From positions 682,001 through 746,000 of the forward strand of contig NZ_FNKQ01000003.1 in the NCBI RefSeq assembly GCF_900100875.1: 64,000 nucleotides of DNA, read 5' to 3'. Source of the stretch: Halopelagius longus (lineage in GTDB: Archaea > Halobacteriota > Halobacteria > Halobacteriales > Haloferacaceae). Under the pieces are notes generated by a model. That model was given only the letters and a program-made list of their open reading frames with translations, was not told the DNA's origin and did no database searches. The position numbers and the translations under genes were made by a program. Shown here in pieces: positions 16,111 through 24,206 of this stretch (position 1 is the stretch's first letter; each line of letters opens with the position of its first letter).

Positions 16111-17298
16111 ATGGCGGCGTCGCTGTTGTCGCTGGGCGAGTTGTTCGTCGTCGTCGCCGTCGCGGGCGCCGTCGCACTCCGCTTCGGCCTGTCGGTCATC
16201 CCCCTCTACGTCGTCGGCGGCGTCCTCGCCGGACCGTACGTCGCCGGGCGCGTGGGCCTCCCGTACGTCGAGGGCGGCGAGGTGGTGACGCTGTTCGCGG
16301 AGATGGGTATCGTCCTCCTGCTTTTCTTCCTCGGCTTGGAGTTCAGTCTGGACCGACTGCTCCAGTCGAAGCAGAACATCACGCGCGCGGGCGCGATAGA
16401 CATCGCGGTGAACCTCCCCGTCGGGGTGGCCATCGGCATCCTTCTGGGGTGGTCGGTGGTGGAGTCGCTACTCCTCGGCGGCATCGTCTACGTCTCCTCG
16501 TCGGCCATCATCACGAAGACGGTGATAGATCTCGGGTGGATAGCCAACCCCGAGTCGGAGCCGATCCTGGGCACCCTCGTCTTCGAGGACCTCGTGATGG
16601 CCGCCTACCTCGCGCTCGTCACCTCGCTGGTCGCCGGCGGCGAGGGGCTGGAATCCGTCGCCGAGGGTATCGCGATAGCGTTCGGCTTCCTCGGCGCGTT
16701 GCTCGTCGTCGTGCAGTACGGAACGGCCTTGTTCTCGCGCGTCCTCGACGTTTCTGACCCCGAACCGTTCGTCCTCCGGACGCTCGGCGTCGTCGTGCCC
16801 GTCGCGGGCGTCGCCCTCTCTCTGGGCGTCAGCGAGGCCGTCGCGGCGTTCTTCGTCGGGATGGGTTTCTCGACCAGCGGTCACCGCGAGCGAATCGAAC
16901 GCACGTTGACCCCCGTCAGGGACGTGTTCGCCGCCGTCTTCTTCTTCTGGATCGGCGTCGGCACCGATCCGCGACTGCTCGTCACCGTCGTCGTTCCCGT
17001 GGCCGTCGCCGTCGTCGCGACGACGCCGACGAAAGTGCTGACGGGCTACCTCGGCGGGCGGGTGTACGACCTCACGGCGCGGCGGTCGCTCCGCGTCGGC
17101 CTCGGGATGGTCCCGCGCGGGGAGTTCTCCCTCGTCATCGCGGCGTTGGCGGCGGGCGGGTCAACGCGGGTGATGCGGGAGGTCATCCCCGCCTTCGCCG
17201 TCGGCTACGTCCTCGTGATGAGCGCCCTCGGGACCGTGCTGATGGAGCGTTCCGACGCCGTGGAGCGACTGTTGCGCCGCGGCGACGCGCAGCCGTGA
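16111..17298 (+). CDS. CPA2-family cation:proton antiporter (KhtU-like)
   Basis: A 395-residue integral membrane protein with about 12 helices of the monovalent cation:proton antiporter-2 family. Typical blocks are EMGIVLLLFFLGLEFSLDRL, SSSAIITKTVIDLG, LVFEDLVMAAYLALV with the ion-site Asp, and GMVPRGEFSLVIAALA near the C-terminus. It has no C-terminal TrkA-N domain. The separate regulator encoded three bases upstream supplies the control. Likely role: K+ or Na+ exchange for protons in a high-salt cytoplasm. Confidence 0.92.
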   Translation: MAASLLSLGELFVVVAVAGAVALRFGLSVIPLYVVGGVLAGPYVAGRVGLPYVEGGEVVTLFAEMGIVLLLFFLGLEFSLDRLLQSKQNITRAGAIDIAVNLPVGVAIGILLGWSVVESLLLGGIVYVSSSAIITKTVIDLGWIANPESEPILGTLVFEDLVMAAYLALVTSLVAGGEGLESVAEGIAIAFGFLGALLVVVQYGTALFSRVLDVSDPEPFVLRTLGVVVPVAGVALSLGVSEAVAAFFVGMGFSTSGHRERIERTLTPVRDVFAAVFFFWIGVGTDPRLLVTVVVPVAVAVVATTPTKVLTGYLGGRVYDLTARRSLRVGLGMVPRGEFSLVIAALAAGGSTRVMREVIPAFAVGYVLVMSALGTVLMERSDAVERLLRRGDAQP

Positions 17299-17343
17299 GC
17301 GTTCAAGCCGCAGACATTTCACGGAGAGCGCCGAACGGAACGT

Positions 17344-17805
17344 GTGCGCACTCACGCCCGCCGCGAGCGACCCCTGTTACTCGGAGGCGGAGCGCTCGGG
17401 TTCGGACTCGGGGCGTTGTTCGACGTCCTCCTCTTTCACCTCGTCCTGCAGTGGCACCACCTGCTGTCGGCGCTGTACGCGCCGACGACGCTCTCGGGGT
17501 TGCGGACGAACGTCTACTTCGACGGCCTGTTCTCGCTGGGCGCACTCGGAGTGATGACCGTCGGCGCGGCGGCGGTGTGGCGCGCCGTCAACCGCGCCGA
17601 ACGGCCGCACTCGGGGACGCGACTCGTCGGGAGCGTCCTCGTCGGCGCGGGCCTGTTCAACGTCTTCGACGGCGTCATCGACCACTACGTGCTCCACATC
17701 CACGACGTGGTTCACGGGAGCGAGGCGCTGAACCCCCACTGGGTCGGCGCGAGTCTCCTCCTCGTGGGCGTCGGAATCTTGGTCCTCACCGAGTCCGCGG
17801 ACTGA
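17344..17805 (+). CDS. DUF2243 family membrane protein
   Basis: A 153-residue four-helix membrane protein. The histidine-rich conserved blocks FHLVLQWHHLLS, GLFNVFDGVIDHYVLHIHDV and NPHWVG identify DUF2243. The clustered His residues inside membrane segments suggest metal or heme binding, but the function is unknown. GTG start at 17344; an overlapping GTG at 17342 is in another frame. It lies 46 bases after the antiporter and may be a third member of that transcript. Confidence 0.85.
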   Translation: MRTHARRERPLLLGGGALGFGLGALFDVLLFHLVLQWHHLLSALYAPTTLSGLRTNVYFDGLFSLGALGVMTVGAAAVWRAVNRAERPHSGTRLVGSVLVGAGLFNVFDGVIDHYVLHIHDVVHGSEALNPHWVGASLLLVGVGILVLTESAD

Positions 17806-17903
17806 GGCGCCTCGCGCGCGGAGAGAACGCGCCGGAGAGCGCGGTTCGGCAAGGTTTGCATCCCCGAAAGCGTTTAATAGCCCACGGTCTGTTCGAACCA
17901 CCG

Positions 17904-18041
17904 ATGACGAGGCTCGCGGACGCCGGACGGTTCGGCGGTTCCGGAGCCACGCGTCTCGGCGGCACGACCGCCGAGGCGTCCGTTCTTCTTACTCCGTCGC
18001 AGACTGCGACGGTCCCGCGACGACGACGACCGGCCCGTTAG
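17904..18041 (+). CDS. Possible 45-residue leader or small protein upstream of argG
   Basis: An ATG ORF of 45 residues (MTRLADAGRFGGSGATRLGG to RRRRPAR), basic and without recognised family. In its favour, tttaat at 17873-17878 lies 26-31 bases before the ATG, as in leaderless haloarchaeal genes. The stop codon is embedded in the hairpin GGCCC-gtta-GGGCC (18033-18046). Against it, the sequence is low in hydrophobics and could be a chance frame. It is 140 bases upstream of argG, which has its own promoter. Confidence 0.35.
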   Translation: MTRLADAGRFGGSGATRLGGTTAEASVLLTPSQTATVPRRRRPAR

Positions 18042-18113
18042 GGCCAACTATACTACACATTCCGACGGTTTCGACGAAACGAACTCAACAGCCACTAGCG
18101 ACCCTATAGGCAT

Positions 18114-18141
18114 TTCTGTGCTATTATTTCGCTACACAGAA
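18114..18141. promoter_or_regulatory. Candidate operator upstream of argG
   Basis: TTCTGTG-N14-CACAGAA, perfect seven-base arms, immediately upstream of the argG TATA box. A second imperfect palindrome (ACACagaaccGTGT, 18134-18147) overlaps its right arm. Confidence 0.45.
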
Positions 18142-18146
18142 CCGTG

Positions 18147-18155
18147 TAATTTATA
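18147..18155 (+). promoter_or_regulatory. argG: argG TATA box
   Basis: taatttata is centred about 30 bases before the ATG at 18182. A ggaggt also lies at 18175-18180, two bases before the ATG, so it may fall at or before the start of the transcript and need not act as a ribosome site. Confidence 0.55.
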
Positions 18156-18181
18156 CGGGAGAGGACACGATTCGGAGGTAC

Positions 18182-19408
18182 ATGACAAGCGTGGCACTCG
18201 CGTTCTCCGGCGGACTCGACACGACAGTATGCGTCTCGCTCCTGAAAGAGGAGTACGGCTACGACGAGGTAGTCGGCGTGACCGTCGACGTCGGACAGCC
18301 GGAATCGGAGTTCGAGGAGGCGAAGGAGACGGCGGACGCGCACGGACTCGACCTGCACGTCGTCGACGCGAAAGACGAGTTCGCGGACCTGTGTTTCGAC
18401 TCGGTTCGCGCGAACGCGACGTACCAGGGTTACCCCCTCGGGACGGCGCTGGCGCGCCCGGTCATCGCCAACGCCATCCTCGACGTCGCACAGGAGGAGG
18501 GCTGCGACGCCCTCGCGCACGGGTGTACCGGGAAGGGCAACGACCAACTCCGCTTCGAGACGGTGTGGCGCGCCTCCGACCTCGACGTGGTCGCGCCCGT
18601 CCGCGAGATGGGCCTGACCCGCGAGTGGGAGAAGCAGTACGCCGACGAGAAGGGCCTGCCCGTCCAGAGCGGTAACGACGGCGTCTGGTCCATCGACACG
18701 AACCTCTGGAGTCGCTCCATCGAGGGCGGGGAACTCGAAGACCCGAGTTACGTCCCGCCGGAGGATATCTACGAGTGGACCGAGACGCCGCAGGGCGAGA
18801 CGGGCACCGTCGAAATCGCCTTCGAGGACGGCTACCCCGTCGCCGTCGACGGCGAGGAGATGGAGCCCGCTGACCTCATCGAACACCTCAACGAACTCGC
18901 CGGGCAGTACGGCGTCGGCCGCACCGACATGATGGAGGACCGCATGCTCGGCCTGAAGGTGCGCGAGAACTACGAGCACCCTGCGGCGACGACGCTTCTC
19001 ACCGCCCACGAAGCGCTCGAACAACTCGTCCTCACGAAGGAGGAGCGCGACTTCAAGGCGCAGGTGGACCAGCAGTGGTCGAACAAGGGGTATCAGGGCC
19101 TCGTGGACGCGCCCCTCGTGAAGGCGCTGGAGGGCTTCATCGCGGAGACGCAGACGAGAGTGACCGGCACGGTCACCATCAAGTTCGACGGCGGGCGCGC
19201 CCGCCCCGTCGCCCGCGAGTCCGAGTTCTCGGTGTACTCCGAGGAGGCCGCCTCGTTCAACACGAAGACGGTCGGCGACATCACCCAGGAGGACGCCACC
19301 GGCGTCGCGAAGTACCACGGCTTCCAGTCGCGCCTCGCGAACGCCGCCGTCGAGAACGCGACGAAGGACAAGCCCGAACTGTCCGCCGACGGCGGCGACG
19401 AGGAATAG
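18182..19408 (+). CDS. argG: Argininosuccinate synthase
   Basis: A 408-residue argininosuccinate synthase. The ATP pyrophosphatase loop AFSGGLDTTVCVSLL is at residues 6-20. Further substrate blocks are AHGCTGKGNDQLRFE and SGNDGVWSIDTNLWSRSIEG. It joins citrulline and aspartate using ATP. Full length. Four bases before argH, with its own promoter and a candidate operator. The rest of the arginine genes follow on the same strand. Confidence 0.97.
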   Translation: MTSVALAFSGGLDTTVCVSLLKEEYGYDEVVGVTVDVGQPESEFEEAKETADAHGLDLHVVDAKDEFADLCFDSVRANATYQGYPLGTALARPVIANAILDVAQEEGCDALAHGCTGKGNDQLRFETVWRASDLDVVAPVREMGLTREWEKQYADEKGLPVQSGNDGVWSIDTNLWSRSIEGGELEDPSYVPPEDIYEWTETPQGETGTVEIAFEDGYPVAVDGEEMEPADLIEHLNELAGQYGVGRTDMMEDRMLGLKVRENYEHPAATTLLTAHEALEQLVLTKEERDFKAQVDQQWSNKGYQGLVDAPLVKALEGFIAETQTRVTGTVTIKFDGGRARPVARESEFSVYSEEAASFNTKTVGDITQEDATGVAKYHGFQSRLANAAVENATKDKPELSADGGDEE

Positions 19409-19412
19409 ACGG

Positions 19413-20876
19413 ATGAGCGACGAGGAGTCGAGCGGCGTCGTCCGCCGCGACCGGTTCAGCGGCGGTCCCGCCCGCGAGTTCATGTCGAGTCTCGCGGCCG
19501 ACGAGCGCATCTTCGCGGCCGACGTGGCCGTCGACCGCGCGCACGTGGTGATGCTCGAAGAGCAGGGTATCGTCGAGTCCGAGGTGGCCGCCGACGTCCT
19601 CGCCGCCCTCGAAGACGTCGAGGCGGCGGGCCACGGCGCGCTTCCCGACGGCGAAGACGTCCACGAAGCCATCGAGACGGCCGTCATCGAGCGCGTCGGC
19701 CCCGACGGCGGGAAGATGCACACCGCCCGCAGTCGCAACGACGAGGTGGCCACCTGCATCCGCTACCGCTTACGCCGTGACCTCCTCGACGCCGTCGAAT
19801 CGACGCTAGCGCTCCGCGAGTCGTTGAGAGAGACTGCCGAGGAGCACCTCGAAACGGTGATGCCCGGCTACACGCACCTGCAACCCGCCCAACCGACCAC
19901 CGTCGCGCACTTCCTCCTGTCGTACGAGGCCGCGTTCGCCCGCGACACCGCCCGCCTGTTGGACGCCTACGACCGGACGAACGTCTCGCCCCTCGGCGCG
20001 GCGGCGTTCGCCGGCACGCCGTTCGACGTGGACCGCGAGAGGACGGCGGAACTGCTCGGCTTCGACGGCGTCCTCGGGAACTCGATGGACGCCTCCTCGG
20101 CGCGGGACTTCCTCGCGGAGTCCGTCTCGGCGCTTTCGACGCACGCGGTGACGCTCTCCGGCCTCGCGGAGGACCTCGTCGTCTTCGCCAACAAGGGCCA
20201 CGTCGAACTCTCGGACGACTACTCCTCTACGTCCTCCATCATGCCGCAGAAGGTCAACCCCGACACGCTCGAACTCGTCCGCGCCACCGCGGGCGACGCC
20301 GCGTCGGGACTGAACGGCCTGCTGACGACGCTGAAGGGACTTCCCCGCGCGTACAACCGCGACCTGCAACGCGCGACGCCGCACGCGTGGCGCGCGGTGG
20401 ACGACGTGTCGGCCGCGACGGAAGTCGCCGCGGGGGCCGTCGCCACCGCCGAGTGGCCCGAAGAGACCCTCGCGGACGCCGCCGCGGACGGCTTCTCGAC
20501 GGCGACGGGCGTCGCGGACGCCCTCGCGATGGCCGGACTGCCGTTCCGCACCGCCCACGAGGTGGTCGCGGAGGCGGCGAACCGCGCCGACGGCGAGACG
20601 CCGGACCTCGCAACACTTGACGCGGTCGCAGAGGACGTTTTAGGTGACACCCTGTTCGAATACGTGAGTCGTGAGCACGTCGAACGGACGCTCGACCCCG
20701 CCTACAGCGTCGCCAGTCGCGACTCCGCGGGCGGTCCCGCCCCGGAGGCCGTGGCGACGCAACTCGACGAGGCGGCGGCGCGTTTCGACGCTCACGAGGA
20801 GGGCCGCGCCGAACGCGCCGAGGCCCTCGAATCGGCAGACGGCCGACTCGCGGCGGAGGTGAACGCCCGTGTCTGA
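19413..20876 (+). CDS. argH: Argininosuccinate lyase
   Basis: A 487-residue fumarase/aspartase superfamily enzyme. The family signature appears as STSSIMPQKVNPDTLELVR, with TARSRNDEVATC and GYTHLQPAQPTTVAHF earlier. It splits argininosuccinate into arginine and fumarate as a tetramer. The frame and motifs are intact. Its 3' end overlaps a short GTG frame (20869-20982) that I do not accept as a gene. The next gene, lysW, has its own promoter after a 241-base gap. Confidence 0.97.
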   Translation: MSDEESSGVVRRDRFSGGPAREFMSSLAADERIFAADVAVDRAHVVMLEEQGIVESEVAADVLAALEDVEAAGHGALPDGEDVHEAIETAVIERVGPDGGKMHTARSRNDEVATCIRYRLRRDLLDAVESTLALRESLRETAEEHLETVMPGYTHLQPAQPTTVAHFLLSYEAAFARDTARLLDAYDRTNVSPLGAAAFAGTPFDVDRERTAELLGFDGVLGNSMDASSARDFLAESVSALSTHAVTLSGLAEDLVVFANKGHVELSDDYSSTSSIMPQKVNPDTLELVRATAGDAASGLNGLLTTLKGLPRAYNRDLQRATPHAWRAVDDVSAATEVAAGAVATAEWPEETLADAAADGFSTATGVADALAMAGLPFRTAHEVVAEAANRADGETPDLATLDAVAEDVLGDTLFEYVSREHVERTLDPAYSVASRDSAGGPAPEAVATQLDEAAARFDAHEEGRAERAEALESADGRLAAEVNARV

Positions 20877-21082
20877 CTCGACGCTCCCCTACCACCGGAC
20901 TCCCACCGCACGGACCGACGAAGAGCCACTTCGACGAGTGCCGCGACCGCCACGACCGCCGTCCCCTCTCGGGGACGAATAACATATGGAATCTGATGCA
21001 CTTTCCACACGGCCGGTCTGTTCGCCTCTTTGAAGCCGCGAGAGGCTTCTCCGTTCTTTTAATTTCGTTGATAAGTTCGATG

Positions 21083-21090
21083 GGTTTAAG
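21083..21090 (+). promoter_or_regulatory. TATA box of the lysW-argF operon
   Basis: ggtttaag lies 28-35 bases before the lysW ATG at 21118, suggesting a nearly leaderless transcript for the seven-gene operon. Confidence 0.45.
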
Positions 21091-21117
21091 TCTCTGGCTC
21101 GCTGAGCCGAAGATACG

Positions 21118-21297
21118 ATGGCAGAAACCATTACCGCCGAAGATCCGCTGAGTGGAGAGGAAATCGAGCTCCCCGCCGACGTCGAAGTCGGCGAAATCGT
21201 GGACAGCCCCGCCACGGGCGCGGAGTTGGAAGTCGTCTCTCTGGACCCCGTGACACTGGAAGAAGCGCCCGAACTCGAAGAGGACTGGGGCGAGTGA
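21118..21297 (+). CDS. lysW: Amino-group carrier protein LysW/ArgW, cysteine-free form
   Basis: A 59-residue acidic carrier. The family core (ELPADVEVGEIVDSP, then GAELEVVSLDP) and the invariant C-terminus EDWGE are intact; the terminal Glu side chain carries the growing intermediate. Most LysW proteins hold zinc with two CxxC pairs. Here the corresponding places read DPLSGEE and DSPATGAE, and the protein contains no cysteine at all. Inference: the fold is kept by salt-adapted acidic contacts instead of zinc. One base separates its stop from lysX. With argC, argB, argD, argE and argF it defines carrier-bound ornithine synthesis. Confidence 0.92.
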   Translation: MAETITAEDPLSGEEIELPADVEVGEIVDSPATGAELEVVSLDPVTLEEAPELEEDWGE

Positions 21298-21298
21298 G

Positions 21299-22168
21299 AT
21301 GAAGGTTGGGCTGCTCTACTCCCGGATTCGGAGAGACGAGAAGCTGCTCCTCTCGGAACTCCGCGAGCGCGGGCACGAGGTGGCGAAGATAGACGTCCGG
21401 AAAGAGCAGTTCAACATCAGCGAACCGCCGGCGGCGTTCGACGACGTGGACATCGTCGTGGACCGCTGTCTGGCGACCAGCCGGAGTCTGTACATCACGC
21501 AGTTCCTCGACGCCTACGACGTGCCCGTCGTCAACAGTTCCGAGACGGCCGACGTCTGCGCCGACAAGGTGAAAAACAGCCTCGCGCTGGAACGGGCGGG
21601 CGTCCCCACGCCGAACACGGAGGTTGCGTTCACCGTCGATTCGGCGATGGAGACCATCGAGAAGTTCGGCTACCCCTGCGTGTTGAAGCCCGTCGTCGGG
21701 TCGTGGGGACGGCTGATGGCGAAGGTGGACTCCGAATCGGCCGCCGAGGCCATCCTCGAACACAAGGCCACCCTCGGGCACTACCAGCACAAGGTGTTCT
21801 ACGTGCAGGAGTTCGTCGAGAAGCCCGGCCGCGACATCCGCGTGCTGGCCGTCGACGGCGAACCCGTCGCCGCGATGACTCGCTCCTCGGACCACTGGCT
21901 GACGAACGCCGCGAAGGGCGGCGAAGTCGAGGCCTTCGAGTTGGACGACAGAGCGCTCGAACTCGTCGAACAGGCGAGCGACGCCGTCGGCGGCGGACTG
22001 CTCGGCGTGGACCTGATGGAGACGGGAGATGACTACACCGTCCACGAAGTCAACCACACCGTCGAGTTCAAGGCGCTGAACGAGGCCGTCGACGTGGACG
22101 TGCCCGCGGAAGTCGTCGATTGGCTGGAAGCGAAGGCCGACGAACACGTCGCGGAGGCCACCGCATGA
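21299..22168 (+). CDS. lysX: Glutamate--LysW ligase (ArgX/LysX), ATP-grasp
   Basis: A 289-residue RimK-like ATP-grasp ligase. Visible blocks are VNSSETADVCADKVKNSLALERAG at the domain junction, CVLKPVVGSWGRLMAKV for nucleotide binding, YVQEFVEKPGRDIRVL and the metal-binding VHEVNHTVEFK. It attaches the alpha-amino group of glutamate (or alpha-aminoadipate) to the LysW terminal Glu. The setting among argC-F points to glutamate and arginine. The stop overlaps the argC start (ATGA). Confidence 0.92.
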   Translation: MKVGLLYSRIRRDEKLLLSELRERGHEVAKIDVRKEQFNISEPPAAFDDVDIVVDRCLATSRSLYITQFLDAYDVPVVNSSETADVCADKVKNSLALERAGVPTPNTEVAFTVDSAMETIEKFGYPCVLKPVVGSWGRLMAKVDSESAAEAILEHKATLGHYQHKVFYVQEFVEKPGRDIRVLAVDGEPVAAMTRSSDHWLTNAAKGGEVEAFELDDRALELVEQASDAVGGGLLGVDLMETGDDYTVHEVNHTVEFKALNEAVDVDVPAEVVDWLEAKADEHVAEATA

Positions 22169-23214
22169 CGGCAGGCGAGACGTACACCGCCGCCGTCGTC
22201 GGCGGAAGCGGCTTCACCGGCGGGGAACTGCTCCGCCTGCTCTACCAGCATCCGAACTTCGACGTGGTACAGGCGACGAGTCGCTCCAAGGAGCGGAAGA
22301 CCGTCGGCCACGTCCACCCGAACCTGCGGGAGATGGACCTCCGCTTCACCTCGCCGGAGGACCTCGAATCCGTGGACGTGCTGTTCGCGGCGACGCCCCA
22401 CGGCGTCTCCATGCAGCAGATAGACGAGTTTCAGGACGCCGCCGGTACCGTCGTCGACCTCTCTGCGGACTTCCGCCTGAACTCCGAGGAGCAGTACGAC
22501 GAGTGGTACGACGGGCACGACTGCCCCGAGTACTTAGAGAAGTCGGAGTACGCCCTGCCGGAGATAAACCGCGAGAGCCTGCCCGGCGCGGACCTCATCG
22601 CCTCCGGCGGGTGCAACGCGACGGCGACCATCCTCGGCCTCAAGCCCCTCTTGGACGCCGGCCACCTCTCGGGCGACGAGCAGATAGTCGTCGACGTGAA
22701 GGTCGGATCCTCGGAGGGCGGCGCGGGCGGCGGCGACGCCTCCAGCCACCCCGAACGGTCGGGCATCGTCCGCCCCTATGCGCCGACCGGCCACCGCCAC
22801 GAGGCCGAAATCGAGGAGTTCCTCGGCGTCTCGGTGTCGTTCACTGTCCACGCCGTCGACATGGTTCGCGGCGCCAGCGCCACCTGCCACGTCTTCCCCG
22901 ACGCGCCCGTCTCGAAGGGCGACCTCTGGAAGGCGTACCGCGGGTCGTACGCCGACGAACCGTTCATGCGCACCGTCGCCGGGGGCGGCGGCGTCTACCG
23001 CTACCCCGAACCGAAGGCCGTCGCCGGGACGAACTACGGCGAAGTCGGCTTCGAGTTGGACCCCGGCAACCGCCGCGTCGTGGTCTTCTCGGCCATCGAC
23101 AACATGATGAAAGGCTCCGCGGGGCAGGCCGTCCACGGCGCGAACGTCGCCCTCGGATTGGAGGAGACGGCCGGACTGGAGTTCACCGGTCTCCACCCCG
23201 TCGGAGCGCCCTAG
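22165..23214 (+). CDS. argC: LysW-glutamyl-phosphate reductase (ArgC type)
   Basis: A 349-residue N-acetyl-gamma-glutamyl-phosphate reductase family enzyme acting here on the LysW-bound substrate. The NADP-binding start reads VVGGSGFTGGELLRLL; the catalytic cysteine lies in ASGGCNATATILGL; further conserved blocks are KVGSSEGGAGGG and HRHEAEIEEFLG. The ATG at 22165 overlaps the lysX stop by four bases; a longer frame from 22120 lies in lysX. Third step of the carrier-bound pathway. Confidence 0.94.
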   Translation: MTAGETYTAAVVGGSGFTGGELLRLLYQHPNFDVVQATSRSKERKTVGHVHPNLREMDLRFTSPEDLESVDVLFAATPHGVSMQQIDEFQDAAGTVVDLSADFRLNSEEQYDEWYDGHDCPEYLEKSEYALPEINRESLPGADLIASGGCNATATILGLKPLLDAGHLSGDEQIVVDVKVGSSEGGAGGGDASSHPERSGIVRPYAPTGHRHEAEIEEFLGVSVSFTVHAVDMVRGASATCHVFPDAPVSKGDLWKAYRGSYADEPFMRTVAGGGGVYRYPEPKAVAGTNYGEVGFELDPGNRRVVVFSAIDNMMKGSAGQAVHGANVALGLEETAGLEFTGLHPVGAP

Positions 23215-23234
23215 ACTGACCGACCACAAACACG

Positions 23235-24206
23235 ATGCACACCACAGACACCACCGACGCACGCGAAGCGCGCGAGTCGAACGACTCGGAGACACACGAG
23301 ATGCTCGCAGACGGAGGCGAGACCGACCTCCGAGACGAGAGTCCGGACCCGCCGAGCGACGACCCGCCGGTCGTCGTGAAGATAGGCGGCGCGCGCGCCG
23401 TGGACCCGGCCGGTGCGGTGCAGGACGTGGCGCACCTCGTCGCCAACGGCCGCGAGGTGGTCGTCGTCCACGGCGGTTCGACCGCCGTAGACGAGACGCT
23501 CGAAGAACTCGGCGAGGAACCCACCTACGTCGAGACGCCGGGCGGCGTGGTCGGTCGTTTCACCGACGAGCGCACGATGGAGGTGTTCAACATGGTGATG
23601 CCCGGGAAACTCAACACGGACATCGTCGCCACCCTGCGGGAGGCGGGCGTGGACGCCCTCGGTCTCTCGGGCGTCGACGGCGGCCTCCTCACGGGGCCCC
23701 GCAAGTCCGCCGTCCGCGTTATCGAGGACGGCAAGAAGAAGATAAAGCGCGGCGACCACTCGGGGAAGATTACCGACGTGAACGACTCGCTCCTGACGAC
23801 GCTCTTGGGCGACGGCTACGTCCCCGTCGTCACCGTCCCGATGCTGGCCGACGACGGCGTTCCCGTCAACGCCGACGCAGACAGGGCGGCGGCGGCAGTC
23901 GCCGGCGCACTCGGCGCGCAACTGGTCGTCCTCACGGACGTTGCGGGCGTCTACGAGGACCCCGACGACGACGCGACGCTCATCGAGTCGGTCAGGACCG
24001 CCGCCGAGTTCGACGCCCTCGAAGAGGCCGCGGAGGGCTTCATGACGAAGAAGGTCATGGCGGCGAAGGAGGCGCTCTCCGGCGGCGCGACGGAGGTCAT
24101 CGTCGCCGACGCGAACAACCGCGACCCCATCGTGGAGGCGCTTTCGGGCGGCGGGACGCACGTGTACGATACGGCTCTCGACGAGGAGGAGGTGACCGCC
24201 GAATGA
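23235..24206 (+). CDS. argB: LysW-glutamate kinase (ArgB/LysZ type)
   Basis: An amino-acid kinase of 323 residues as drawn. The kinase core begins VVVKIGGARAVDPAGAV and continues with VVVHGGSTAVDETLEEL, GLSGVDGGLLTGPRK and ALGAQLVVLTDVAGVYEDP. It phosphorylates the carrier-bound glutamate. About 45 acidic residues precede the core, more than the family needs. ATG 23301 (MLADGGETD) is an alternative start, so the N-terminus is uncertain. Twenty bases after argC, and its stop overlaps the argD start. Confidence 0.92.
   Translation: MHTTDTTDAREARESNDSETHEMLADGGETDLRDESPDPPSDDPPVVVKIGGARAVDPAGAVQDVAHLVANGREVVVVHGGSTAVDETLEELGEEPTYVETPGGVVGRFTDERTMEVFNMVMPGKLNTDIVATLREAGVDALGLSGVDGGLLTGPRKSAVRVIEDGKKKIKRGDHSGKITDVNDSLLTTLLGDGYVPVVTVPMLADDGVPVNADADRAAAAVAGALGAQLVVLTDVAGVYEDPDDDATLIESVRTAAEFDALEEAAEGFMTKKVMAAKEALSGGATEVIVADANNRDPIVEALSGGGTHVYDTALDEEEVTAE

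Noticed and set aside
17819-17903. Possible tRNA (a gttcgaac-like loop occurs near 17891)
   Set aside because: No acceptor stem or anticodon arm can be folded around it.
20869-20982. 37-residue GTG frame overlapping the argH stop
   Set aside because: Pro/Arg-rich, no conservation evidence; the overlap with the argH stop is suggestive but not enough.
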